Shown one piece after another: positions 26,393 through 35,937 of a stretch of DNA of 64,000 nucleotides (position 1 is the first letter of the stretch; each line of letters starts with the position of its first letter). The stretch is taken from NCBI RefSeq assembly GCF_037645805.1, contig NZ_JBBEXE010000002.1:346806-410805 (forward strand), in the 5' to 3' direction. The stretch comes from Leptobacterium_A meishanense. Lineage in GTDB: Bacteria; Bacteroidota; Bacteroidia; Flavobacteriales; Flavobacteriaceae. The position numbers and the translations under genes are program-made. A model generated the notes under the pieces. That model saw only the letters and a program-made list of their open reading frames with translations. It ran no database searches and was not told the DNA's origin.

Positions 26393-29362
26393 ATGCAGAA
26401 CAAGGGACTAATCAGGCTGTTTGCTTTTTTATTTGGAATTGTTAGTATTTATCAACTATCATTCACATATATCACGAATAAAATAGAAAAAGAAGCAACC
26501 GTTTTTGCAACCAATAAAATAGCAGACTCCGAAGAAGATTATGTAGTAAAAAGAGAAATAGAAGAAGCGAGATACCTCGATTCTATAGGGAGCAAGCAAG
26601 TATACGACATAGGAGTAGCAAGCTTTACATATAACCAAGCAAAAGAAAAAGAGCTAAACAAAGGGCTTGACCTAAAAGGAGGAATCAATGTAATCCTTCA
26701 AATATCTGTAAAAGATATTCTTAAAGGATTAGCTAACAACTCTAAAGACCCTGTATTTAATAGAGCTTTGGCAGATGCAGACGAAGCCTCAAAAAACAGT
26801 GACAGAACCTATGTAGATTTATTCTTTGAAGCTTTTGAAGCCATAAAAGGTGATACCAACTTAGCTTCCCCCGATATCTTTGCTAACAAAACACTGAGCG
26901 ATGAGATAAATTTTCAAATGACAGATGATCAGGTACGGCCTATCATTCGAAGAAAAGTAGACGAATCTATTATTTCTGCATTTGAAGTATTACGTAAACG
27001 TATTGATAAATTTGGGGTAACCCAACCCAACATACAACGATTAGGGACTTCCGGGCGTATCTTGGTAGAATTGCCAGGAGCAAAAGATGTAGACAGGGTT
27101 AAAAAACTGTTACAAAGTACGGCACAGTTGGAATTTTGGGAAACCTTTAAAGCGGAAGAAGTAGCATCGTTTTTAGTAGCTGCCAACAATCGGTTAAAAG
27201 ATTTGGTAGCTGTAGAAAAAGAAGAACCAGAAGAAGTAGTATCTAGTATTGACTCATTACTTTCAGATGTAAACAAAGACTCTTTAGACCTTGCAAAACA
27301 GGTAAACCCTTTATTTGATATGATCGTAGGGGGAGGGCAGCAGGGATCACCTGTAGTAGCAAGTTTTGCGGTTAAAGACACTTCCAAGGTAAATACATAC
27401 TTAAAAATGTCTCAAGTAAGGCAACTCTTGCCGGCAGAACTCCAATTTGCCAAGTTTGTTTGGGGAAAAGTAGCTGACGATTCAGAAGTAGCTGATTTGT
27501 ACGCATTAAGATCAAACAGAGAACGGGAGGCACCTTTAAGTGGAAGTGTGGTAGTAGATGCTACCCAGACGTATGACCAGTTTAACAAACCTGCCGTTTC
27601 TATGCAGATGAATGGTAAAGGGTCAAAAATATGGGAAGAACTTACAGGAAAAGCGTTCAGGGAACAAGGAAATATTGCCATTGTATTGGATGAGATCGTA
27701 TATTCGGCACCTGGAGTATCCAGAGGAGCTATTTCCGGTGGAAACTCAGAAATTTCAGGACAATTCACGCTCAATGAAGCTATTGACTTAGCAAATGTAT
27801 TAAGGGCCGGTAAATTACCTGCCTCTGCAGATATTATACAATCAGAAGTAGTAGGTCCGTCATTAGGACAAGAAGCTATTGATAGTGGTTTCATGTCTTT
27901 TATTATTGCCATGATTATCGTATTGGTATGGATGGTATTCTACTATGGAAAAGCAGGTGTTTTTGCCGATATCGCTTTGATATTTAATATCCTGCTCATT
28001 TTCGGGGTACTCTCAGGTTTAGGTGCGGTATTAACACTTCCCGGTATTGCAGGTATTGTATTGACCATAGGGATGTCAGTAGATGCCAATGTACTTATTT
28101 TTGAGCGATCAAAAGAAGAATTGGCAAAAGGAAAAGGTATGAAACAATCCATTGCCGATGGGTTTGGTAATGCACTATCTTCAATTCTCGATGCCAATAT
28201 CACTACCGGATTAACAGCACTTATTCTGTTAGTATTTGGTACAGGACCTATTCAAGGATTTGCCACTACCTTATTAATTGGTATCGCAACCTCACTGTTC
28301 AGTGCTATTTTTGTAACCCGATTACTGTTAGAAGGTTATATCAAAGAAGGTAAACGTTCCTTAGATTTCTCTACGGCTATTACTAAGAATTTATTTAAGA
28401 ATTTGAATATCAATTTCTTAGGAAAACGAAAAATGGCATATATCATCTCAGGGATTATTATAGCCATAGGCATTTTTTCATTAGTGACGCAGGGATTAAA
28501 CCAAGGTGTTGATTTCGTTGGAGGGCGTTCCTATCAAGTACGTTTTGAAAACCCGGTAAACCCTACGGAAATTGCAAATGACCTGTCGCCTATATTCGGA
28601 AACACAGAAGTAAAAACGTTTGGAGGCGCTAATCAGGTTAAAATAACCACCAAATATAAAGTAGATGAAGAAGGAACGGAAGTGGATGAGGAAATCCAAC
28701 AAAGTTTGTTTACAGCGCTCCAAAAGTATTTACCATCCGGTATTACCTATGAAGATTTCATGATTGGAAGCGACACTAAAAAAGTAGGGATTATGCAATC
28801 TATTAAAGTAGGACCTACTATCGCAGATGATATTAAGAGAGGGGCCTTATGGGCTGTTTTAGGCTCATTAGCCGTAGTGTTCCTATATATTTTATTGCGT
28901 TTCCGTAAGTGGCAGTTCTCCTTAGGGGCAGTTGCAGCGGTATTCCATGATGTACTCATTGTACTAGGGATCTTCTCTTTGACCTATAAATTCATGCCAT
29001 TTAATATGGAGATAGACCAAGCCTTTATTGCAGCGATCTTAACGGTAATAGGATATTCCCTGAACGATACTGTAATTGTATTTGACCGTATCCGAGAGAT
29101 TATCTCTGAAAAAGGTTGGAGAGCAGGCGAAAATACCAATTTGGCACTTAACAATACCTTAGGAAGAACGTTGAACACCTCGTTAACTACTTTGGTGGTA
29201 TTGTTAGCCATCTTCATCTTTGGAGGAGAATCTTTACGAGGGTTTATGTTTGCGATGATCGTAGGTATTATGGTGGGTACGTACTCTTCTTTGTTTATTG
29301 CAACCCCGGTGATGTTTGATACATTAAAAGATAAAGGAACAGCAACAAAAGATAAAAAGTAG
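26393..29362 (+). CDS. secDF: fused protein translocase SecDF
   Basis: This 989-residue fusion of SecD and SecF is the proton-driven motor that completes Sec-dependent export. The SecD half has the N-terminal helix, the periplasmic P1 domain (KGLDLKGGINVILQISV near 90-110, then RIDKFGVTQPNIQRLG) and TM region motifs SVDANVLIFERSKEELAKGK. The SecF half begins about residue 675 with GKRKMAYIISG, contains GVDFVGGRSYQVRFENP, and ends with GYSLNDTVIVFDRIRE and TTLVVLLAIFIFGGESLRGF. Fusion into one chain is common in Bacteroidota. It has its own promoter and an 18-bp stem terminator. Confidence 0.97.
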   Translation: MQNKGLIRLFAFLFGIVSIYQLSFTYITNKIEKEATVFATNKIADSEEDYVVKREIEEARYLDSIGSKQVYDIGVASFTYNQAKEKELNKGLDLKGGINVILQISVKDILKGLANNSKDPVFNRALADADEASKNSDRTYVDLFFEAFEAIKGDTNLASPDIFANKTLSDEINFQMTDDQVRPIIRRKVDESIISAFEVLRKRIDKFGVTQPNIQRLGTSGRILVELPGAKDVDRVKKLLQSTAQLEFWETFKAEEVASFLVAANNRLKDLVAVEKEEPEEVVSSIDSLLSDVNKDSLDLAKQVNPLFDMIVGGGQQGSPVVASFAVKDTSKVNTYLKMSQVRQLLPAELQFAKFVWGKVADDSEVADLYALRSNREREAPLSGSVVVDATQTYDQFNKPAVSMQMNGKGSKIWEELTGKAFREQGNIAIVLDEIVYSAPGVSRGAISGGNSEISGQFTLNEAIDLANVLRAGKLPASADIIQSEVVGPSLGQEAIDSGFMSFIIAMIIVLVWMVFYYGKAGVFADIALIFNILLIFGVLSGLGAVLTLPGIAGIVLTIGMSVDANVLIFERSKEELAKGKGMKQSIADGFGNALSSILDANITTGLTALILLVFGTGPIQGFATTLLIGIATSLFSAIFVTRLLLEGYIKEGKRSLDFSTAITKNLFKNLNINFLGKRKMAYIISGIIIAIGIFSLVTQGLNQGVDFVGGRSYQVRFENPVNPTEIANDLSPIFGNTEVKTFGGANQVKITTKYKVDEEGTEVDEEIQQSLFTALQKYLPSGITYEDFMIGSDTKKVGIMQSIKVGPTIADDIKRGALWAVLGSLAVVFLYILLRFRKWQFSLGAVAAVFHDVLIVLGIFSLTYKFMPFNMEIDQAFIAAILTVIGYSLNDTVIVFDRIREIISEKGWRAGENTNLALNNTLGRTLNTSLTTLVVLLAIFIFGGESLRGFMFAMIVGIMVGTYSSLFIATPVMFDTLKDKGTATKDKK

Positions 29363-29379
29363 AAAAAGAATATTTTTTA

Positions 29380-29420
29380 TACAACCCTCACAGGTTTTTA
29401 AAACCTGTGAGGGTTGTATT
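29380..29420. terminator. bidirectional terminator, 18-bp perfect stem
   Basis: Bases 29380-29397 and 29401-29418 are exact inverted complements (TACAACCCTCACAGGTTT on the left arm) with a 3-base loop. It lies between secDF and the opposing small lipoprotein region and is flanked by A/T-rich tracts on both sides, so it can serve both strands. Confidence 0.9.
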
Positions 29421-29432
29421 TTAAATAGAAAT

Positions 29433-29649
29433 CTAGATTATAAGGTTCAAAGTCGGGAGGTTTTGTGGAATAGGGTATTTAAAGTTGCACTGTGCGCCAT
29501 TAGAAAAATAGCTTGAGGAAGAGGGCAATTCAAGTAGCCGAAAGTATTTTGCCAACAATTTTGGCAGGGAAACAGCTTTGATAACATTATTTTTAACACA
29601 TTGATTGCAGAGCATGCTTTCTTTCTTAGCCATTGTTTTAGCTAGTTTT
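29433..29649. other. gene tail with an orphan small reading frame
   Basis: On the minus strand this stretch holds an open frame whose last part reads LCNQCVKNNVIKAVSLPKLL and ends PQNLPTLNLII, running past the stop of the lipoprotein gene in another frame. There is no start context, signal or recognisable domain. The DNA has a small hairpin (GCCAA/TTGGC around 29550-29565). It may be a dispersed repeat or a degenerate gene; I do not call it a CDS. Confidence 0.4.
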
Positions 29650-30069
29650 TTATTTTTCAAAATCACTCTTCGTAAATTCTTTACCAATAGTCGAACCATC
29701 ACCGAACTTTTGAACGATTATCATTTTATCATCACTCTCCATATAGTTAATTTTCTCGTCAAATTCTGTATCCCTCCATCGTCCGTCACTATTTCCCCAA
29801 ATAATTTTATCTTTTCCTTCAAATTTGATTTTGTATTCAAATTCTTTCCCATCAGAAGGTCTTTTGTATGAAACCAAATAGATGTTACTTTCTTGTGTCG
29901 CAGAAATAATTGAGGGGGATTGGTTCATTATTGATGAGATTGTGAAAATTGAAATTTCTTTCTCTGAAAATTTCGATTTTTTTTGTATCTCAACTTTATT
30001 ATTTGATTGTTCTTGTCTGCAACTTGATAATAATATAGTTAAAGTCAAAATTTGAATTAAATGTCTCAT
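29650..30069 (-). CDS. hypothetical lipoprotein
   Basis: This 139-residue protein has a lipoprotein signal (LIQILTLTILLSSC) and no family that I recognise. The mature part is hydrophilic and beta-rich (YLVSYKRPSDGKEFEYKIKF, KIIWGNSDGRWRDTEF), suggesting a small periplasmic sandwich. It is isolated, with about 200 bp of non-coding DNA on each side. This looks like an accessory insertion between the housekeeping secDF and lgt blocks. The start at 30069 is supported by the signal peptide. Confidence 0.65.
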   Translation of the reverse strand: MRHLIQILTLTILLSSCRQEQSNNKVEIQKKSKFSEKEISIFTISSIMNQSPSIISATQESNIYLVSYKRPSDGKEFEYKIKFEGKDKIIWGNSDGRWRDTEFDEKINYMESDDKMIIVQKFGDGSTIGKEFTKSDFEK

Positions 30070-30267
30070 AAAAAAGTCTTTAGTCTTTCTTTTTTTAATT
30101 AGCCATGATAGTCTTAGCTATGGAATGATTCGGTAGAATTTTTATACAACTAAACCAAATATAACAGAAAAATTATTTTTACTATACCAAATAAATTAAG
30201 AATTTTATCAAGCAAGAACTTGCCCCTCTGCTTAAAAAGGAAATACTTGAATAATCTGCTTTAATAA

Positions 30268-30756
30268 TCAATCCTTTATAAAAGAAATAGAATCCCCTAC
30301 CTGAACATTCCACTGTTTGACCAATCCCGCATTAAGTTCTAAAACATATTTTGCAGGGAAATTAGAGGGGAGTGAAGCTTCATCAAAAGGTGTAGCGTTT
30401 TCTACAAAACTTACAATCTTCAGTTCGGAATTAATGTAGATAATGTCCAATGGAATTTCAGTGTTTTTCATGTAGAAATAACGAGGTGCTTCTTCTTTAA
30501 AAATAAACAACATACCATGGTTTTCTTCCATTGATGTTCGGTACATCAATCCGGTTTCGGTTTCATAGTCATTATCCGCAATTTCAATGTCTATCGTTTT
30601 ATAAACTGGTTGATCCGGTTTCAGGAGTTGTAACGTACCTTCCTTTTTAAAAGCGACCACCTGTTTTTTTACGGGGCTTTTTTTCTTGCCATCATTGCAG
30701 GCTACGGTCAAACCTACAAGGGCTATCAGGATAAACATGGAACTAAAAACTTTCAT
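30268..30756 (-). CDS. DUF192 lipoprotein
   Basis: This 162-residue protein has a lipoprotein signal (FILIALVGLTVAC) and a DUF192 domain over about residues 50-155. ETETGLMYRTSMEENHGMLF and RYFYMKNTEIPLDIIYIN are the family hallmarks, followed by FPAKYVLELNAG. DUF192 proteins are small beta-barrels of unknown function. It is 5 bp downstream of lgt, so it is likely co-transcribed. That fits its own need for lipidation, but the pairing may be coincidental. Confidence 0.87.
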   Translation of the reverse strand: MKVFSSMFILIALVGLTVACNDGKKKSPVKKQVVAFKKEGTLQLLKPDQPVYKTIDIEIADNDYETETGLMYRTSMEENHGMLFIFKEEAPRYFYMKNTEIPLDIIYINSELKIVSFVENATPFDEASLPSNFPAKYVLELNAGLVKQWNVQVGDSISFIKD

Positions 30757-30761
30757 AAGAA

Positions 30762-31688
30762 CTATTTTTTAGCGGGCTTAAACATAAAATACAACCCGGC
30801 AATGATAAATGGAATGCTCAATAGTTGACCTGTAGAAAGCGCATTATTGAATACCGATTCAAATCCGCCCTGACTTGTTTTTACAAACTCCACAAAGAAA
30901 CGGACTGTCCATAATAACACTAAGAACAGGCCGAAGAGGAAAAAAGGTTTATCTTTTTTATCGGTCTTACGATAAACAAACCAAAGGATGAGAAATACGA
31001 ATATATAAGAGAATGCCTCATACAATTGTGCCGGATGGCGAAACGGAATAGTATTTAACGTATCTGCAAACCGCGGGTCGCTCACAATAAGGTTATAGGC
31101 TTCCGAGATATTACGTTCTCCCGTAATTTGAAACGCTTCGCGTTCAGAAATGGCATCTTGTACAAAACGGACACCCAGAGGAAAATCGGCGTCCACTTCT
31201 TTTCCGTTGATTTCGGAGTTCATGAAGTTTCCAATACGCACAAAAACAGCTCCTGAAGCTACAGGGATCACAATTCTATCGAGTATCCATGACAGTTTGA
31301 GTTCCGGGTATTTCCTTCGGTATAAATACATAGCGATGATAATTCCGATGGCTGCACCATGACTGGCCAAACCACTAAATCCGGTAAACTCAAATGTTGG
31401 TGAGAAACGAAAAGGCAGGATGATTTCCAGTAAATGGTCTTTAAAATAAGCCCAGTCGTAAAAGAAAACATGCCCAAGCCGAGCCCCTAAAAGAGTGGCT
31501 ATCACAGAATATACAAATAGAGAATCGAGTTTTTCCAGTGATTGCCCTTCTCTGGTAAAAATACGCTTCATAATATACCAACCTAACGAAAATGCAATAA
31601 CAAACATAAGGCTGTAGTAACGAAGCTGAAAAGAACCAATTTCAAATAATGCTTTATCAGGATTCCAGGTAATACCTAAAAAATACAT
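30762..31688 (-). CDS. lgt: prolipoprotein diacylglyceryl transferase
   Basis: This 308-residue inner-membrane enzyme adds diacylglycerol from phosphatidylglycerol to the lipobox Cys of prolipoproteins. About seven membrane segments are visible. The family signature RIGNFMNSEINGKE (about 150-165) and GARLGHVFFYDW (about 63-78, catalytic-region His) are present, as is HPAQLYEAFSYI. It precedes the DUF192 lipoprotein gene by 5 bp and lies 86 bp after yidD in a minus-strand run (cysS, yidD, lgt). Confidence 0.96.
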   Translation of the reverse strand: MYFLGITWNPDKALFEIGSFQLRYYSLMFVIAFSLGWYIMKRIFTREGQSLEKLDSLFVYSVIATLLGARLGHVFFYDWAYFKDHLLEIILPFRFSPTFEFTGFSGLASHGAAIGIIIAMYLYRRKYPELKLSWILDRIVIPVASGAVFVRIGNFMNSEINGKEVDADFPLGVRFVQDAISEREAFQITGERNISEAYNLIVSDPRFADTLNTIPFRHPAQLYEAFSYIFVFLILWFVYRKTDKKDKPFFLFGLFLVLLWTVRFFVEFVKTSQGGFESVFNNALSTGQLLSIPFIIAGLYFMFKPAKK

Positions 31689-31774
31689 GTTTATGGGTTT
31701 AAAGAATTTAGCGTTGTAAATATAGGAAAATAGTTAGTAGACTTTTGTATTTATTGGTTCTTTAGAATGATTCT

Positions 31775-32050
31775 TTAAGGTACCGGATCATAACCACTGC
31801 CTCCCCAAGGGTGGCAACTAAAAATTCTTTTGATAGCCAATCGGCCACCTTTAAACAGGCCATGTTTCTTTAAGGCTTCAACAGTATATTGGGAACAAGT
31901 AGGAGAGTAGCGGCAAGTAGCCGGTGTTAAGGGAGAAATCAGGTATTGATATATTTTTACCAACAGAATAAAAGGAGCTATGAAGATGCTTTTTAATATG
32001 GTTGCAAACGAAGTGTTTCCCGAAGTGGTATTTAGCTTTTGTTTGCTCAT
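31775..32050 (-). CDS. yidD: membrane protein insertion efficiency factor YidD
   Basis: This 91-residue YidD assists YidC-dependent membrane protein insertion at the cytoplasmic face. It contains the diagnostic LIKIYQYLISPLTP-like amphipathic segment, CRYSPTCSQYTVEALKKHG, and the ending CHPWGGSGYDPVP with conserved cysteines. It is 21 bp downstream of cysS, so probably co-transcribed. A short Ser/Thr-rich N-terminal extension precedes the core. Confidence 0.94.
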   Translation of the reverse strand: MSKQKLNTTSGNTSFATILKSIFIAPFILLVKIYQYLISPLTPATCRYSPTCSQYTVEALKKHGLFKGGRLAIKRIFSCHPWGGSGYDPVP

Positions 32051-32071
32051 TATTATTTTCAGGTCAATTAT

Positions 32072-33553
32072 TTATAGACTGAACGTAGTTCCTTCTTTCC
32101 CGTCTTTCAATTGAATGCCTAGTTCTTCCAGTTCATCCCGTATTTTATCAGAAGTAGCAAAATCTTTGTTGGCACGTGCTTCTGCTCTTAGCGCAATCAA
32201 TAATTCCACTACGCCAGACAGTTTATCTGTGGTAGCATCTGCCGAAGCAGTATGGGCAAGTCCCAACACATCAAAAACAAAAGTATGGATAGTTTTCTTT
32301 AAAATTTGGAGGTTTTCTGCTGAAATAGTAGCCTTTCCATCTTTAACCTGATTGATATACTTAACCGCGTCAAAGAGATGCGCAATAAGTATAGGACTGT
32401 TAAAATCATCATTCATGGCATCATAGCAATCCTGCTTCCACTTTAAGCTATCAAAACCGGAGGTTTCTCCAGTAGGCTTTAATTCATCTAACACATGAAT
32501 GGCATCGATCAAACGGTTAAATCCTTTTTCTGAGGCTAGGAGGGCATCATTGCTAAAGTCAAGAATGCTTCGATAATGTGCTTGCAATATAAAAAAACGT
32601 ACGGCAGAAGGGGCAAAAGGTTTACTTAGAATGGTATTGTCTCCAGAGAAAATTTCATCGGGCAGGATATTATTTCCGGTCGATTTTGCCATTTTTTTAC
32701 CATTCAAAGTAAGCATGTTGGCATGCATCCAATATTTTACCGGACTTTGGCCATTAGAAGCTTCTGCTTGTGCAATTTCACATTCGTGATGTGGGAATTT
32801 CAAGTCCATACCACCTCCGTGTATGTCGAATTGCTCACCTAAATACTTGGTGCTCATGGCTGTACATTCCAAATGCCAGCCGGGAAACCCATCGCTCCAT
32901 GGCGAAGGCCAACGCATAATGTGCTGTGGCTCTGCTTTTTTCCACAAAGCAAAGTCCTGAGGGTTTTTCTTGTCATCTTGTCCATCGAGTGTCCTAGTAT
33001 TATGGATCATATCTTCGATGTTCCGACCACTCAATTTTCCATAGTGATTGGACTCGTTAAATTTCAAAACGTCAAAATAAACAGAGCCATTCACTTCATA
33101 GGCATACCCTTTATCAAGAATGTCTTCAATAATTGCTATTTGCTCAATAATATGGCCGGTAGCAGTAGGTTCAATGCTCGGAGGTAAATTATTGAACTTT
33201 GCAAGGGTGTTGTGAAAGTCAACGGTATAGCGTTGTACCACTTCCATTGGTTCTATTTGTTCCAACCGGGCTTTTTTAGCAATACGGTCTTCGCCTTCGT
33301 CAGCGTCATTTTCTAGGTGACCAGCATCTGTAATGTTCCTAACATACCGAACTTTATATCCCAGATGTTTTAGATACCTAAAAACCAAATCGAAAGAAAT
33401 GAAAGTGCGGCAATTTCCTAAGTGAACATTGCTATATACTGTAGGGCCACATACGTACATGCCGACATAACCTTCATTAATAGGTTGGAAGTTTTCTTTT
33501 TTTCCGGAAAGTGAATTGTAAATTTTTAGCTGCTGCTCTTTGTACTCTTGCAT
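32072..33553 (-). CDS. cysS: cysteinyl-tRNA synthetase
   Basis: This 493-residue class I synthetase charges tRNA-Cys. MYVCGPTVYSNVHLGN carries the first zinc Cys and the HIGH-equivalent motif (HLGN). GWHLECTAMS and HHECEIAQ supply further zinc ligands, and KMAKSTGN is the KMSKS equivalent. The length is somewhat longer than E. coli CysS (461). It lies 24 bp downstream of folE and upstream of yidD. Confidence 0.96.
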   Translation of the reverse strand: MQEYKEQQLKIYNSLSGKKENFQPINEGYVGMYVCGPTVYSNVHLGNCRTFISFDLVFRYLKHLGYKVRYVRNITDAGHLENDADEGEDRIAKKARLEQIEPMEVVQRYTVDFHNTLAKFNNLPPSIEPTATGHIIEQIAIIEDILDKGYAYEVNGSVYFDVLKFNESNHYGKLSGRNIEDMIHNTRTLDGQDDKKNPQDFALWKKAEPQHIMRWPSPWSDGFPGWHLECTAMSTKYLGEQFDIHGGGMDLKFPHHECEIAQAEASNGQSPVKYWMHANMLTLNGKKMAKSTGNNILPDEIFSGDNTILSKPFAPSAVRFFILQAHYRSILDFSNDALLASEKGFNRLIDAIHVLDELKPTGETSGFDSLKWKQDCYDAMNDDFNSPILIAHLFDAVKYINQVKDGKATISAENLQILKKTIHTFVFDVLGLAHTASADATTDKLSGVVELLIALRAEARANKDFATSDKIRDELEELGIQLKDGKEGTTFSL

Positions 33554-33577
33554 TTTGATTGATGATCTTTTTTCAGC

Positions 33578-34258
33578 TTAAAACGCAGTATCCATTTTTA
33601 TATAGTCCAAAAACTCTCTTCGGGTTTCTTTTTCTTTAAATTTTCCACCAAATTCGGCTGTTATCGTGCTACTGTCTACATCACGTATTCCTCTGGAATT
33701 TACACAAAGGTGCTTGGCATCAATTACACAAGCCACATCTTCAGTATTTAAAACCCGTTGCAATTCCTGTACAATCTGCATCGTCATTCGTTCCTGTACT
33801 TGTGGGCGTTTAGCAAAATAATCAACTATTCGGTTCATTTTTGAAAGGCCTACTACAGTTCCGTTAGAAATATAAGCAATATGTGCTTTACCAACAATAG
33901 GCAACAAATGGTGCTCGCAGGTAGAGTAAACAGTAATATTTTTTTCCACCAGCATCTCGCCGTATTTATATTTGTTTTTAAAGGTAGAGGCACTGGGTTT
34001 TTTATTAGGGTGCAACCCTTGAAAGAGTTCTTTTACAAACATTTTGGCAACCCGGGTTGGTGTTCCCCGTAAGCTATCATCAGTGAGGTCGAGCCCCAAG
34101 GTATCCATAATATTGTACACATCTTGTTGGATGCGTTCAATCTTCTCATCGTCTGATAATTCAAATGCATCATCCCTTAAAGGTGTCTTAGCAGAACCGG
34201 CCGCATGGTTATCCCCTAACTCCTCAAATTGTTTTTCTAAAGATTTATCTATTTTCAT
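33578..34258 (-). CDS. folE: GTP cyclohydrolase I
   Basis: A protein of 226 residues is predicted from the ATG at 34258. FolE converts GTP to dihydroneopterin triphosphate in folate synthesis. TCEHHLLPIVGKAHIAYI contains the zinc Cys and His, SKMNRIVDYFAKRPQVQERM and CVIDAKHLCVNSRGI contain the rest of the active site. An in-frame TTG at 34282 lies inside a promoter -7 motif (34280-34287), so the ATG is chosen. It heads a minus-strand group with cysS, yidD and lgt. Confidence 0.94.
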   Translation of the reverse strand: MKIDKSLEKQFEELGDNHAAGSAKTPLRDDAFELSDDEKIERIQQDVYNIMDTLGLDLTDDSLRGTPTRVAKMFVKELFQGLHPNKKPSASTFKNKYKYGEMLVEKNITVYSTCEHHLLPIVGKAHIAYISNGTVVGLSKMNRIVDYFAKRPQVQERMTMQIVQELQRVLNTEDVACVIDAKHLCVNSRGIRDVDSSTITAEFGGKFKEKETRREFLDYIKMDTAF

Positions 34259-34279
34259 TCGATCGGAATAATAAGACTG

Positions 34280-34287
34280 CAAAGATA
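34280..34287 (-). promoter_or_regulatory. candidate -7 element for folE
   Basis: On the minus strand TATCTTTG matches TAnnTTTG and ends 21 bases before the ATG at 34258. Its TTG would be the alternative start codon, which argues against that start. Confidence 0.5.
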
Positions 34288-34395
34288 GTTAATTATTAAA
34301 GAGGATATCGTGTTTAACGTTATCTTAAGTTATCATAAGAAAACAGCAAATTCGTATAACCGCTTTTTTGTTTTAGGTGCTTTTATATAACGTTT

Positions 34396-35910
34396 TTATA
34401 GGTTAAAACTTAACGAGAACGTTAAATTTGTGTTTGTAGCATCTATGTTGGCAGCATTGGTCAACCCTGTCTCAAACAAAGGCGTGTTAATGTCGCGTTG
34501 TGTTTGGCTAAACCCTACATCAAACACCGTAGGGCCAAAAGTATAGCCTACACCTAAAGAAAAACCGCTTAGGTCACCAATTGTATTGCTATTTTCATAA
34601 GGGCTTTCTTCAAAACGGTAACCGCCCCGTACATGCCAGTCATCAATTTTATATTCCCCCCCTATTTTAAAGGAAGAAACTGCTTTTAGTTGACTACTGA
34701 TAAATGCATTTTCATTAGCAAAATCAGGATCAGAATTCGGCCTTAGTTCAGCATTTTCCATGTTTTGATAGCTATAATCAAAATTTATGAAGCCTTCTTC
34801 TCCAAAAATAAGCGCTAAGCTCCCGGTAAGTTTTGCCGGTACCTGAATTTTATAATCTGGGAAAATATTGACAATAGAGAAGTCAATAAACCCAATTTCA
34901 CTATCTGCTAGGTTAGAATTGATACGCTGTGATAATTGATCCGTGAAACGGTACCATGTAGGGGATTGATAAGTAGCTCCTATATGAACTGCATCATTGA
35001 TCTTTGCAATACCACCAATAGTAAAGGAGAACGCATCCCCAAAGGTTCTGAGCAGATTGTCAAAACTAACACCTTGCAGGGGTGAAGTAGCATCGTAACC
35101 ACTTTCCTCAAAAAGGGAGAAATTCTCATAAAATACATCATGGAAATTTAAAGAAGCCCCAACAAAGAGATGCTCGTTATATTGACCTGAAACATTAGCT
35201 GTAAATTTGTTATTATATCCTGAGGTAAGCCTTAAATAGGCTTGATTAACATCGGAAAAGATTCCATTTGAAATATAGTCCGTATTGTTATCATCATTAA
35301 TGTCAACGGGGTCTATTACACCTCCAAAATAGCCTAAAAAGGCTTGTTGTGGGCCAAAACCAAGGTTAGCACCAATATCTAAGTATGCTTCTTCAATAAA
35401 CTCCCCATCCTGAATAAACAAAGGGCCTAAAGGCACTCCTTGCGCAAATGTCAAGAAATATTGATCGATGGATTGATCACTGATGCCTGAAGCAAAAAAC
35501 TCATTGTCATAGCTGTTTACAAGGTCATAGTTGAAGGCAATGGCAAATTTTTTCCATCCTTTCGACTCCGGATTAGCATTTTTAAATACAAGCACACCAC
35601 CGGCCTGATTAAACTCAACATTGTCAGTGTCCGATTCATTAAAACCATTAAAATAGCGTGTTTCATTATTAGCATTGTAGTTGCTTAATGAAAAAGTAAG
35701 AAAACTGTTCTTGAACAATGAAGATCCTGCAGGGTTTACATTGATGGCGGATAAATCGCCTCCTATAGCCCCCATAGCTCCACTTAGCCCTTGGAAACGG
35801 GCAGTTCCCTGCGTGTTTTCCATACTATATCGGAGGACATCACTTATGGATTGTGCGTGATTGACTGTAGCAGTTAACACCACTGCAAAGAAGAATGCTA
35901 TTTTTTTCAT
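34396..35910 (-). CDS. OmpP1/FadL-family outer membrane transporter
   Basis: This 504-residue outer-membrane barrel has a signal peptide (IAFFFAVVLTATVNHAQ) and the FadL-type hatch: QGTARFQGLSGAMGAIGGDLSAINVNPAGS, which corresponds to the NPA region. Alternating strands follow, ending LTFSLSFNL. Family members pass fatty acids or aromatic hydrocarbons. It lies 27 bp downstream of the low-complexity lipoprotein gene on the same strand, so they may share a transcript. The substrate is unknown. Confidence 0.88.
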   Translation of the reverse strand: MKKIAFFFAVVLTATVNHAQSISDVLRYSMENTQGTARFQGLSGAMGAIGGDLSAINVNPAGSSLFKNSFLTFSLSNYNANNETRYFNGFNESDTDNVEFNQAGGVLVFKNANPESKGWKKFAIAFNYDLVNSYDNEFFASGISDQSIDQYFLTFAQGVPLGPLFIQDGEFIEEAYLDIGANLGFGPQQAFLGYFGGVIDPVDINDDNNTDYISNGIFSDVNQAYLRLTSGYNNKFTANVSGQYNEHLFVGASLNFHDVFYENFSLFEESGYDATSPLQGVSFDNLLRTFGDAFSFTIGGIAKINDAVHIGATYQSPTWYRFTDQLSQRINSNLADSEIGFIDFSIVNIFPDYKIQVPAKLTGSLALIFGEEGFINFDYSYQNMENAELRPNSDPDFANENAFISSQLKAVSSFKIGGEYKIDDWHVRGGYRFEESPYENSNTIGDLSGFSLGVGYTFGPTVFDVGFSQTQRDINTPLFETGLTNAANIDATNTNLTFSLSFNL

Positions 35911-35937
35911 GAGTTTACTTATTGAGTTGGATGTCTA

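Noticed and set aside
29433..29702. An 89-codon minus-strand gene
   Set aside because: It overlaps the signal-peptide-bearing lipoprotein gene in another frame and lacks a start context; treated as a tail or remnant.
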